Source: Chloroflexota bacterium
Lineage (GTDB): Bacteria; Chloroflexota; Dehalococcoidia; Lucifugimonadales; CATQGZ01
Direction: 5' to 3'
DNA length: 8,015 nt
Assembly: GCA_027624995.1 (NCBI GenBank)
Contig: JAQBTI010000102.1
Coordinates: 1-8,015 of the forward strand
The position numbers were made by a program, and so were the translations under genes. Position 1 is the stretch's first letter, and each line of letters begins with the position of its first letter. Under the pieces are notes generated by a model that saw only the letters and a program-made list of their open reading frames with translations, had not been told where the DNA came from and did not search any database. Below are positions 1 through 5,278 of this stretch, piece after piece.

Positions 1-981
1 ATCGGTTGGCTTATTTCCCATCCGTGCCCGAAGCCAGTCTGTCATGGCCTCTATATACCCCGGCGCCATTGATCCATCGCCTAGTCTCAGGCCATGACCG
101 GCGTCCGGAAAGACCCGAATGGTAAGGTCATCGTTGCCGCCTCGATCCAATGATTCCCGGTATATGGCTACGCTCTTTTCGACCGGCACCACAGTATCGG
201 CATCGCCCCAGATCGCGAGGACGGGACAGGTGGTTCCCTCCAGCGCGGGAACCGGGTCATACCGGAAATCTGGGTCTTGGGCGAGTATCTCGATGAACGG
301 GCGCAGGTTAGACTCCAGACTGTCGATGTCATTGACGAGGAAAGCCGGAACAAGATCGACCCAATTCGTCTGCGACGCCTGCAGGACGAGTTCTTTGAGC
401 TCGGTCCATCCCTGTCCTGTAACCGCGATCTCGCGGACCAAGTCCCAAGTACGTTTCCTTTCGGTCAGTGCGTGTTCAATCTCCTCGCGAGTGCATCCGT
501 CGGAGGCCAGACGGTTCTGTATGTAGAAGTCCATCTGCTCGTGCCCACCGACCCCCGGGCCTGAGGCAGAGATTACAGAGGCGGCTTCCGGCGTCTTCGA
601 GGCCGCGAGTAGCCCGATCCAGCCGCCCTGACTCAGTCCCCAGAATCCAATTTTCTGTGGGTCGATCTCGGGGTGACTCTTAAGGTGATAAAGACCCGCG
701 GCTGCGTCCTCCGCCCACAACGGGAAAGAGTGCTCCATGTCCGCCATAGTGAGCCAGTCACGATCGGACTCGCCGCATCCTCGCTTGCCATAGATCAGAC
801 CGGCGATCCCTTGATCGGCGAAATGCGCAGCCGTTATCCGATAATCATTGCGGACGGCTCGGCCGGAGCCATGTATGAACACCGTCGCAGGATGTGGTCC
901 TGGCGTTTCCGGTAGCAGTAACGTTCCGGCAAGTCTGATGTCGCCGTCATTGAAACTAATGTCCTGCTCTTGGAACGCCAA
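1..981 (-). CDS. alpha/beta hydrolase family protein (C-terminus cut by window edge)
   Basis: This is a serine hydrolase of the alpha/beta fold, probably cytoplasmic, acting on an unknown ester, thioester or amide. The reading frame stays open to position 1 (327 codons seen), so only a short C-terminal tail should be missing. Visible in order: an N-terminal strand pair (DGDIRLAGTLLLP), the oxyanion-hole segment HGSG (37-40), the nucleophile elbow GLSQGG with Ser117, a lid-like helical insertion of about 100 residues, the acid region IWGDADTVVPV (likely Asp262), and the catalytic His296 in DAGHGL. All triad positions are therefore present. I chose the TTG at 981 because GGGAG lies 9 bp upstream and homologues usually begin close to the DGD strand. 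A GTG at 1002 in the same frame has no ribosome site. The gene follows the EVE gene on the same strand after about 90 bp and may be cotranscribed. Dienelactone-hydrolase-like or acyl-CoA-thioesterase-like roles are both possible. Confidence 0.85.
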   Translation of the reverse strand, partial: MAFQEQDISFNDGDIRLAGTLLLPETPGPHPATVFIHGSGRAVRNDYRITAAHFADQGIAGLIYGKRGCGESDRDWLTMADMEHSFPLWAEDAAAGLYHLKSHPEIDPQKIGFWGLSQGGWIGLLAASKTPEAASVISASGPGVGGHEQMDFYIQNRLASDGCTREEIEHALTERKRTWDLVREIAVTGQGWTELKELVLQASQTNWVDLVPAFLVNDIDSLESNLRPFIEILAQDPDFRYDPVPALEGTTCPVLAIWGDADTVVPVEKSVAIYRESLDRGGNDDLTIRVFPDAGHGLRLGDGSMAPGYIEAMTDWLRARMGNKPTD

Positions 982-1072
982 CGGAAGAATCTCCCGAACC
1001 ACTAGGGGGCTACACCATTTCTGCGCGGAGCGCGGGTCGTGAGGGTTGGAAACTAGACCGGGTTGGGGCCGC

Positions 1073-1543
1073 TCAGCCTCCCGTCCCCATTCCGACGACG
1101 ATCTCCCATTCGGCCTTTGCGACAGGCTGGACCGATAGCCGTGAGTTGTTCACCAGGACCATGTCATGCAGCCCGGGAGTGTCCTTGATCTCCTGAAGTG
1201 ATACTTCACGAGAGAATTCCGTGTCAGCCTTCAAGTCCACCATGAACCAGACCGGTTTGCCGGGAGTGCTCTTTGGGTCCGGGTGCTCGGACGATGGGTC
1301 CCAGGCAGTGTCGTCCGGGTACGACTCCCTGACGACGACGGCAGTGCCCACGACCGCATTGGGCTTGGCGTTGGAGTGGTAGAAGAGCACCAGGTCGCCG
1401 ACCTTCATCTTCTGCATATTGTTGCGGGCCTGGTAGTTACGGACGCCGTCCCACTCGGCGGTCTGGTCCTCCTCACCCTGTAGGTCGGCGTACGAGTACG
1501 CGCCCGGCTCCGACTTCACCAGCCAGTAGTTAGTTTCAGCCAC
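1073..1543 (-). CDS. EVE domain-containing protein (thymocyte nuclear protein 1-like)
   Basis: This 156-residue protein is a single EVE domain (PUA-like superfamily), the fold that in characterised relatives binds modified bases such as methylated cytosine. The signature is complete: NYWLVKSEP (5-13) at the first strand, WDGVRNYQARNNM (31-43) forming the pocket region, and VGDLVLFYHSN (48-58). The C-terminus has the usual LVNNSRLSVQPV segment. Length matches stand-alone bacterial EVE proteins. The start is a GTG with an excellent ribosome site, AGGAGG five bases upstream. It lies 82 bp downstream of the Ldh_2-type dehydrogenase on the same strand, with a strong palindrome in the gap, and about 90 bp ahead of the hydrolase. 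No methyltransferase, helicase or nuclease of a restriction system adjoins it, so a defence role is not supported here. Family assignment is secure; the ligand is not known. Confidence 0.95.
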   Translation of the reverse strand: MAETNYWLVKSEPGAYSYADLQGEEDQTAEWDGVRNYQARNNMQKMKVGDLVLFYHSNAKPNAVVGTAVVVRESYPDDTAWDPSSEHPDPKSTPGKPVWFMVDLKADTEFSREVSLQEIKDTPGLHDMVLVNNSRLSVQPVAKAEWEIVVGMGTGG

Positions 1544-1566
1544 GTTGTCCTCCTTGTCGCCATGTA

Positions 1567-1603
1567 CGTAGGGGGTAAGGGCGCACGGCCGTGCGCCCCT
1601 ACG
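1567..1603. repeat. interrupted 15-bp-arm palindrome, possible dispersed repeat or terminator
   Basis: The right arm 1589-1603 is the exact reverse complement of CGTAGGGGCGCACGG. The left arm 1567-1588 has the same 15 bases but with 7 extra bases (GTAAGGG) inside it. The inner 20 bases, 1579-1598, are a perfect palindrome (GGGCGCACGG and its complement). It sits in the gap between the dehydrogenase stop and the EVE ribosome site on the minus strand. No T-run follows on either strand, so it is a poor classical terminator. It could stabilise the upstream mRNA or be a copy of a dispersed palindromic element; GTAGGGGC...GCCCCTAC palindromes recur in many environmental genomes (recalled, not checked). 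Confidence 0.75.
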
Positions 1604-1625
1604 ATTTCACGCGAACTGGCCAGCG

Positions 1626-2675
1626 CTACTCCAGACCCAACTCCGCGGCGATGCCATAGCCTTGGGCCAGGTCCGTTAGCTTTTGCCAGGTCGCGTCCTC
1701 GACGTCTATGCCATCTTTGCCCAGCCTCTGCGACCGCAGGTGCTCCAGTTCGCCCGGGTAGTAGACCTCATCAAAACCTTCGGCTGGCGGCGAGCTCTTC
1801 AGGTAGGCGGCGAACTCCGTAACCTCGCGCTTGAACTCCTCCACAGGCCTGAATGCCCCTACGTCGAAAACCGCCAGGAAGCACCCGTCGTTGTGGCGGC
1901 CCGACGGGTCGTGCCCGAAGCCTAGGCCGGTTAATACGCCGGACAGTATCTCCACCATCGCCGAGAGGCCGTAACCTTTGTGGCCCTCGGTGCCACCCAG
2001 GGGCAGCATCGCACCATCCTTGCGGTCTCCGGGGTCGGTTGTAGGGTTACCGTCCTTGTCTATCAGCCAGCCTTCGGGAATCGAGGTGCCTCGCGCGGCG
2101 GCCAGGTTTATCTTGCCGCCTGCGACGGCACTAGTCGCCATGTCCACGAACATCGGCCCTTCGAGGTTGCTCGGCATAGCGATACAAATTGGGTTTGTGC
2201 CTAGCCGCGGCTCTCTTCCGCCGAACGGGACCACCAACTTTGCCGAGCGGCCCGAGTCGGCGGTCATCAGTCCGATCATGTCCGCCCCTGCGGCCATCAG
2301 AGGGTAGTCGGCCACTCGGCCGATATGACCTTGCCGCCGCACCGTCGCGGAGGCGACACCGTGCTTTCGGGCCTTTTCGATCGTGGTCGTCATCACCTGC
2401 TCGGACACCACAAACCCGAACCCCCAGTTGCCGTCCACGACCGTCGTCGATTCCGTCTCTTGGATCACCTCAATGGGAGCGCCCGGCACGATGTGCCCGA
2501 GCTGCATGCGATCAATATAGGTAGGGATGGCGATGATGCCGTGGGAGTCGTGTCCCGCCAAGTTCGCACCGATACAGTGCCGCGCGACCGTCGACGCCTC
2601 ATCCTGGCTGGCTCCAGCGGCTTGGAGCAAGTCTTTTGCGATTTTGCTAAGTGTGTCTGCCTGAACGGTTGGCAT
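1626..2675 (-). CDS. Ldh_2 family NAD(P)-dependent malate/L-lactate dehydrogenase-like oxidoreductase
   Basis: This 349-residue protein belongs to the Ldh_2 (malate/L-lactate dehydrogenase, AllD/YbiC/ComC-type) family of cytoplasmic NAD(P)-dependent 2-hydroxyacid or related oxidoreductases, which do not use a Rossmann fold. Visible motifs: GHDSHG (41-46) with the conserved catalytic His45, GHIGRVADY (116-124), PFGGREPRLGTNP (150-162), DMATSAVAGGKI (178-189), the IPEGWLIDKDGNP stretch (199-211) and GHKGYGLS (231-238). Length is normal for the family. The ATG start has GGGAGAG about 8 bases upstream. The gene begins 21 bp after the methyltransferase stop, implying cotranscription. The substrate cannot be read from sequence: family members act on malate, lactate, ureidoglycolate, sulfolactate, diketogulonate or cyclic imino acids. 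No neighbouring gene settles which, so the generic call is the safe one. Confidence 0.93.
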   Translation of the reverse strand: MPTVQADTLSKIAKDLLQAAGASQDEASTVARHCIGANLAGHDSHGIIAIPTYIDRMQLGHIVPGAPIEVIQETESTTVVDGNWGFGFVVSEQVMTTTIEKARKHGVASATVRRQGHIGRVADYPLMAAGADMIGLMTADSGRSAKLVVPFGGREPRLGTNPICIAMPSNLEGPMFVDMATSAVAGGKINLAAARGTSIPEGWLIDKDGNPTTDPGDRKDGAMLPLGGTEGHKGYGLSAMVEILSGVLTGLGFGHDPSGRHNDGCFLAVFDVGAFRPVEEFKREVTEFAAYLKSSPPAEGFDEVYYPGELEHLRSQRLGKDGIDVEDATWQKLTDLAQGYGIAAELGLE

Positions 2676-2696
2676 TGTTGTCTCTCCCTGTTGTGA

Positions 2697-3437
2697 CTAC
2701 TTGGGTGGCTTTTGTAACAGATAGATGATAAATGTGGGTACTCTGAGCTCGTCCCCTAACTCAGGATACTGCGCAACTTGTGCCGCAGTGGGCCTGGGCT
2801 CCCTGAGCCCTTCCATAGCGAATCCGGCAGCCAGGAACGTATTGAGGTACATGGACAGGGTTCGGTGGAAGTTGGTCAAGTCAATATTGGCAATCTGTCG
2901 CGTGCTCTCATCGAAGTAGTCGTCAAGTTTGTAGTGCAACTTGACCTGGTTATGCTTGATCCACCCGTTGCCTGCTGTCACCATAGACTGAAGGTTGCAG
3001 ACCACAAAACGGCCACCGGGTCTCAACACCCGGAACGCTTCTTCTGTAGCCCGCTTCAGATCGGGTACGTCGACCAGTGTGATGTACGAGACGGCCAGGT
3101 CGAAGCTGTCGGAGCCGATAGACGCAAGGTCTTCCATGTGGCCGAGCACGTACTCCTCGTCCTTGAGCCGGAGCTTTCGGGCGTAGTCGATCAGAGGCTC
3201 GCAGAGATCGAGGCCTGTCACCCGTGCTCCTTGTTCCGCCAGCATGCGGCTGAACCGGCCCTCGCCGCACCCGAGGTCGATCACGGTCAGGCCAGACACC
3301 TCACCCACTGCTTCCAGCATCCACGCGTCGAGGAGCCCCACTCGGTGGATGTTTCGGTCGCCCCCGACGGTTACCGCTTCGATCCACTCCGGCGCGAGCG
3401 CGGTCCACTCGTCACGCAGTCGGTCTTTTAGTTCCAT
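2697..3437 (-). CDS. class I SAM-dependent methyltransferase
   Basis: A cytoplasmic methyltransferase of the Methyltransf_11/25 type, 246 residues from the chosen start. The SAM site is clear: motif I VIDLGCGEG (52-60), the acidic residue closing strand 2 in VTGLD (Asp77), FDLAVSY (112-118) as motif IV, and LRPGG (138-142) before strand 5. The N-terminal EWTALAPEWIEA segment resembles small-molecule methyltransferases in which the same stretch covers the active site. I chose the ATG at 3437, with GAGG 11 bases upstream. A TTG at 3461 would add eight residues but has no ribosome site. It is the first gene of the minus-strand unit and the dehydrogenase follows after 21 bp. The substrate is unknown. 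The C-terminal half (roughly 150-246), which would set acceptor specificity, shows no motif I recognise. Confidence 0.92.
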   Translation of the reverse strand: MELKDRLRDEWTALAPEWIEAVTVGGDRNIHRVGLLDAWMLEAVGEVSGLTVIDLGCGEGRFSRMLAEQGARVTGLDLCEPLIDYARKLRLKDEEYVLGHMEDLASIGSDSFDLAVSYITLVDVPDLKRATEEAFRVLRPGGRFVVCNLQSMVTAGNGWIKHNQVKLHYKLDDYFDESTRQIANIDLTNFHRTLSMYLNTFLAAGFAMEGLREPRPTAAQVAQYPELGDELRVPTFIIYLLQKPPK

Positions 3438-3462
3438 GCCGGGGATAGCCTCGTGCTCCAAT

Positions 3463-3487
3463 AGAGTCAGACCGATCTGTCTGCTCT
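3463..3487 (-). promoter_or_regulatory. possible hairpin in methyltransferase 5' leader
   Basis: AGAG plus CAGAC pairs with GTCTG plus CTCT, giving nine base pairs around a six-base loop with one single-base bulge. It falls in the predicted leader RNA between the promoter at 3515-3543 and the start codon at 3437. Structure here could affect translation, but no known riboswitch or attenuator pattern is recognisable and the stem may be chance. Confidence 0.3.
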
Positions 3488-3514
3488 CATCGCTTCCTGC
3501 CTCATGGCCAGTGA

Positions 3515-3543
3515 AACTTAGACGCGCTCGCCGGTTGTGTCAA
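3515..3543 (-). promoter_or_regulatory. predicted sigma70-type promoter for the methyltransferase unit
   Basis: On the minus strand a perfect TTGACA (3538-3543) is followed, after 17 bp, by TAAGTT (3515-3520), a weak -10 matching three of six consensus bases. Transcription would start near 3508, giving a leader of about 70 nt before the ATG at 3437. The perfect -35 and ideal spacing support it; the poor -10 limits confidence. Confidence 0.45.
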
Positions 3544-3564
3544 GCGTAGTTGGCTCGCCATAAT
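3535..3564 (+). promoter_or_regulatory. predicted promoter for the cyclophilin-like gene
   Basis: CATAAT (3559-3564, five of six consensus bases) lies 18 bp downstream of TTGTGT (3535-3540, three of six). It would start transcription near 3571, just ahead of the GAGG at 3571-3574 and the ATG at 3584. Its -35 overlaps the -35 of the divergent methyltransferase promoter, so the two may compete. Confidence 0.35.
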
Positions 3565-3625
3565 GGCTCCGAGGCAGACGTCAATGGATACACGATGAAT
3601 ATCGATTACCGCCGGAGAGGTCGAG

Positions 3626-3958
3626 GTGACCGCCGGCTTGGAAAACACCGACACGGCTAACCTGGTCTGGGATGCCCTATCAATCGAGGCTGCCGCCAGT
3701 ACGTGGGTTGACGAGATTTACTTCAGCATCGACGTATTCGCCGGGGAGGATGACGCCCGGGAGACGGTCGGCATGGGGGACGTAGGGTTTTGGCCTCCGG
3801 GACAGGCCTTGGGCCTCTTCTTCGGCCCGACTCCGGCTAGCCGAGGAGACGAAATCCGACCGGCCAGTCCGGTCAACGTCAACGGACGACTCGAAGGAGA
3901 CCCGAGAGTGCTCAAGGCTGTTCAGTCCGGTTCCCCTGTGACGGTGCGGAAGTCCTGA
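3626..3958 (+). CDS. cyclophilin-like fold protein (TM1367-type, PF04126), N-terminus uncertain
   Basis: A small cytoplasmic protein of the cyclophilin-like TM1367 family, function unknown; peptidyl-prolyl isomerase activity is not established for this group. Characteristic segments are STWVDEIYFSIDV (25-37), VGMGDVGFWPPGQAL (48-62), LFFGPTPAS (64-72) and DEIRPASPVNVNGRL (75-89). From the GTG at 3626 it has 110 residues, short of the usual 120-130. The missing N-terminal strand is visible in the same frame just upstream (ISITAGEVEV, from 3599). That frame also has an ATG at 3584 with GAGG nine bases before it, but an in-frame TGA at 3596-3598 separates the two. The ATG-to-stop length, counting the TGA codon, would be 124 residues, the expected size. 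GGAGAGG sits five bases before the GTG, so translation from there is possible. Either the protein has lost its first strand, or the TGA is a mutation or sequence error. Confidence 0.85.
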   Translation: MTAGLENTDTANLVWDALSIEAAASTWVDEIYFSIDVFAGEDDARETVGMGDVGFWPPGQALGLFFGPTPASRGDEIRPASPVNVNGRLEGDPRVLKAVQSGSPVTVRKS

Positions 3959-4015
3959 GACCAGGATACTCGTTCCACCCTAACCCATTTGCCCGACGAT
4001 TTGCGTCTCAAACCC

Positions 4016-4045
4016 TTGACATCCAGCCGAACGCCTTGCTAGACT
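4016..4045 (+). promoter_or_regulatory. predicted sigma70-type promoter for the small CxHH/CxxC protein gene
   Basis: A perfect TTGACA (4016-4021) is followed, after 18 bp, by TAGACT (4040-4045, four of six consensus bases). Transcription would begin near 4052, leaving a leader of about 55 nt with GGAGG at 4091-4095 before the TTG start at 4107. It is among the clearest promoter matches in the window and indicates this small gene is transcribed on its own. Confidence 0.6.
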
Positions 4046-4106
4046 GCGCCGTCGAATTATAGGAAAAGAATAACCAGGACGACGAATTCCGGAGGACCGT
4101 ACCAAG

Positions 4107-4385
4107 TTGAGTAAAGCCAGACTACAAGAGAAAGTGATCTTGGGCCCCGAGGTCCTGGATGTGAATGTATGCCAGCATCACTGGGTAATCGATAAACCCT
4201 CGGGCCCGACCAGCAGGGGTCTCTGCCGAAACTGCAGCGAAGAGCGTGATTTCTTGAACTATTGGGAGGGCTCCGCCTGGGGCGGCGACGCGCCGGTCGA
4301 CCAGGTCGGCGTCGGCTCACGGATTTCGTTGGGTGTTGACCTGACGGCGGACACAGACTTCACGGAGAACGACGAGGACAACTAA
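4107..4385 (+). CDS. small putative zinc-binding protein (CxHHW...CxxC)
   Basis: A 92-residue protein of unknown function. Its centre holds CQHHWVIDKPSGPTSRGLC followed by a second Cys pair position: Cys22, His24, His25, then Cys40 and Cys43. This spacing resembles a one-site zinc ribbon or knuckle. The GPTSRG loop and the following ERDFLNYWE segment look like a conserved module I associate with short uncharacterised proteins of Chloroflexota-type genomes (recalled, not checked). The C-terminal third is glycine-rich, then acidic (TADTDFTENDEDN, 80-92), and has no membrane segment or signal peptide. The start is a TTG with GGAGG 11 bases upstream, the only in-frame start after a TAA at 4071. 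It has its own promoter and ends 15 bp from the convergent cofE stop. A regulatory or nucleic-acid-binding role is only a guess. Confidence 0.75.
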   Translation: MSKARLQEKVILGPEVLDVNVCQHHWVIDKPSGPTSRGLCRNCSEERDFLNYWEGSAWGGDAPVDQVGVGSRISLGVDLTADTDFTENDEDN

Positions 4386-4400
4386 CCGGGCTATGCGACT

Positions 4401-5174
4401 CTACCGGAAGAGGTCGGTCGCGCGGTTTCGGACCAAGTCTGACGTGTCGCCCGGCCCCGCCGGGAAAGCGTAGCCTCTGATTATGGCGGCCGGTACTCCG
4501 GTAGCTTTTCCCATCACCAGTTCGGCTGTCGCTGCAAGCTCGTCGGCCACCGCGATGGCCGTGACGCTCAGCACCTGGCCTGACATGTCGGTCGTGCCCT
4601 TGTAGTCCAGAATCGGACTCAGGCCTGCCACACCGATAGCCAGGTTGGTGAGGCCCTCTCTCCAGGCCCTGCCGTGCGTGTCCGAGATAACTACGCCCAC
4701 ATCGGCTCCCGCGGCCTCTGCTATGTCGTGCACGATCTTCCGCGCTGACCTGTCCGGGTCTTCGGGGAGAAGAGACACCATCCATTCTCCAGGAACGTTC
4801 GAGGTGTCGACCCCGGCGTTGGCGCACACGAAGCCGTGCATGGTCTCACAGATGATGATTCCACGGTCAGGGTCCGTTCGGACGATGGACCTGCTTTCTC
4901 TCAGGACCACCTCCACAAGCCTGGGGTCGCGGCCCGATGTCGACGCCAGCTCAGACGCCAGCGGCGAGGGTTCAATGTCGCGGAGGTCTACGAGCCTGCC
5001 CTCGGCCTTGGAGACTACCTTTTGAGTTACCACCAGCAGGTCCCCATCCTCGATCGCAGTGCCCTGGGACCGAGCTGCGGATACGATAGTCTCTCCAAGG
5101 CGGTCGCCGGCGGTAATCTCCCCTATGCCGGTGACGCCGATGACCTCGAATCTGGGTGGTGCTGGACCGCTCAT
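4401..5174 (-). CDS. cofE: coenzyme F420-0:L-glutamate ligase (CofE / FbiB N-terminal type)
   Basis: This cytoplasmic enzyme adds gamma-linked L-glutamate residues to F420-0 using GTP, the tail-building step of coenzyme F420 biosynthesis. The 257-residue length fits the single-domain archaeal-type CofE, not the fused mycobacterial FbiB with its extra nitroreductase-like domain. Visible landmarks: GIGEITAGDRLGETI (16-30), DGDLLVVTQKVVSKAEGR (43-60), RDPRLVEVVLRES (82-94), ANAGVDTSN (118-126), ISDTHGRAWREG (163-174) and VADELAATAELVMGKA near the end. The ATG start has GGAG seven bases upstream. It diverges from the CitE-like gene and has its own good promoter at 5204-5232. No other F420 gene (cofC, cofD, cofG, cofH) is in the window, so the pathway must be completed elsewhere. 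It implies that F420-dependent redox enzymes operate in this organism. Confidence 0.95.
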   Translation of the reverse strand: MSGPAPPRFEVIGVTGIGEITAGDRLGETIVSAARSQGTAIEDGDLLVVTQKVVSKAEGRLVDLRDIEPSPLASELASTSGRDPRLVEVVLRESRSIVRTDPDRGIIICETMHGFVCANAGVDTSNVPGEWMVSLLPEDPDRSARKIVHDIAEAAGADVGVVISDTHGRAWREGLTNLAIGVAGLSPILDYKGTTDMSGQVLSVTAIAVADELAATAELVMGKATGVPAAIIRGYAFPAGPGDTSDLVRNRATDLFR

Positions 5175-5203
5175 TTCGTCGCTCCGGGGCCGTTGTTGGA
5201 CGC

Positions 5204-5232
5204 CTTATAGCATAGGGGCTTGGACGTGTCAA
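5204..5232 (-). promoter_or_regulatory. predicted strong sigma70-type promoter for cofE
   Basis: On the minus strand a perfect TTGACA (5227-5232) lies 17 bp before TATAAG (5204-5209, five of six), which is also preceded by TGC, an extended -10. The start of transcription would be near 5197, a leader of about 23 nt containing the GGAG of cofE. Confidence 0.7.
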
Positions 5233-5243
5233 CGAAGCCGTCC

Positions 5244-5271
5244 TTAAGGTCCCGACAGGCCGTGATATACT
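5244..5271 (+). promoter_or_regulatory. predicted extended -10 promoter giving a leaderless lyase mRNA
   Basis: TATACT (5266-5271, five of six consensus bases) is preceded by TGA, the TGn extended -10 element. A weak TTAAGG (5244-5249) lies 16 bp upstream. Only seven bases separate the -10 from the ATG at 5279, so the expected start of transcription falls on or next to the A of the start codon. No ribosome site precedes this ATG, which agrees with leaderless translation. Confidence 0.55.
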
Positions 5272-5278
5272 CTCCGTC

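Noticed and set aside
119..564. Plus-strand open frames of 135 and 95 residues opposite the hydrolase
   Set aside because: The minus strand in this region encodes a continuous alpha/beta hydrolase with a full catalytic triad.
1194..1208. Small inverted repeat TGAAGT-GAT-ACTTCA inside the EVE gene
   Set aside because: Six base pairs inside a coding region is within chance expectation for a window of this size.
1073..1543. EVE protein as part of a modified-DNA defence system
   Set aside because: No nuclease, helicase, McrB-like ATPase or DNA methyltransferase adjoins it; the nearest methyltransferase is of small-molecule type.
2778..3431. 217-residue plus-strand open frame opposite the methyltransferase
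   Set aside because: The minus strand carries clear SAM-binding motifs. The plus-strand product is a low-complexity shadow.
3503..3505. Possible upstream 12-codon leader peptide starting at 3505 on the minus strand before the methyltransferase
   Set aside because: It lacks a ribosome site, has no run of regulatory codons and is out of frame with the gene.
3953..3966. Short hairpin TCCTG-AGAC-CAGGA at the end of the cyclophilin-like gene as a terminator
   Set aside because: The stem is only five base pairs, overlaps the stop codon and is not followed by a T-run.
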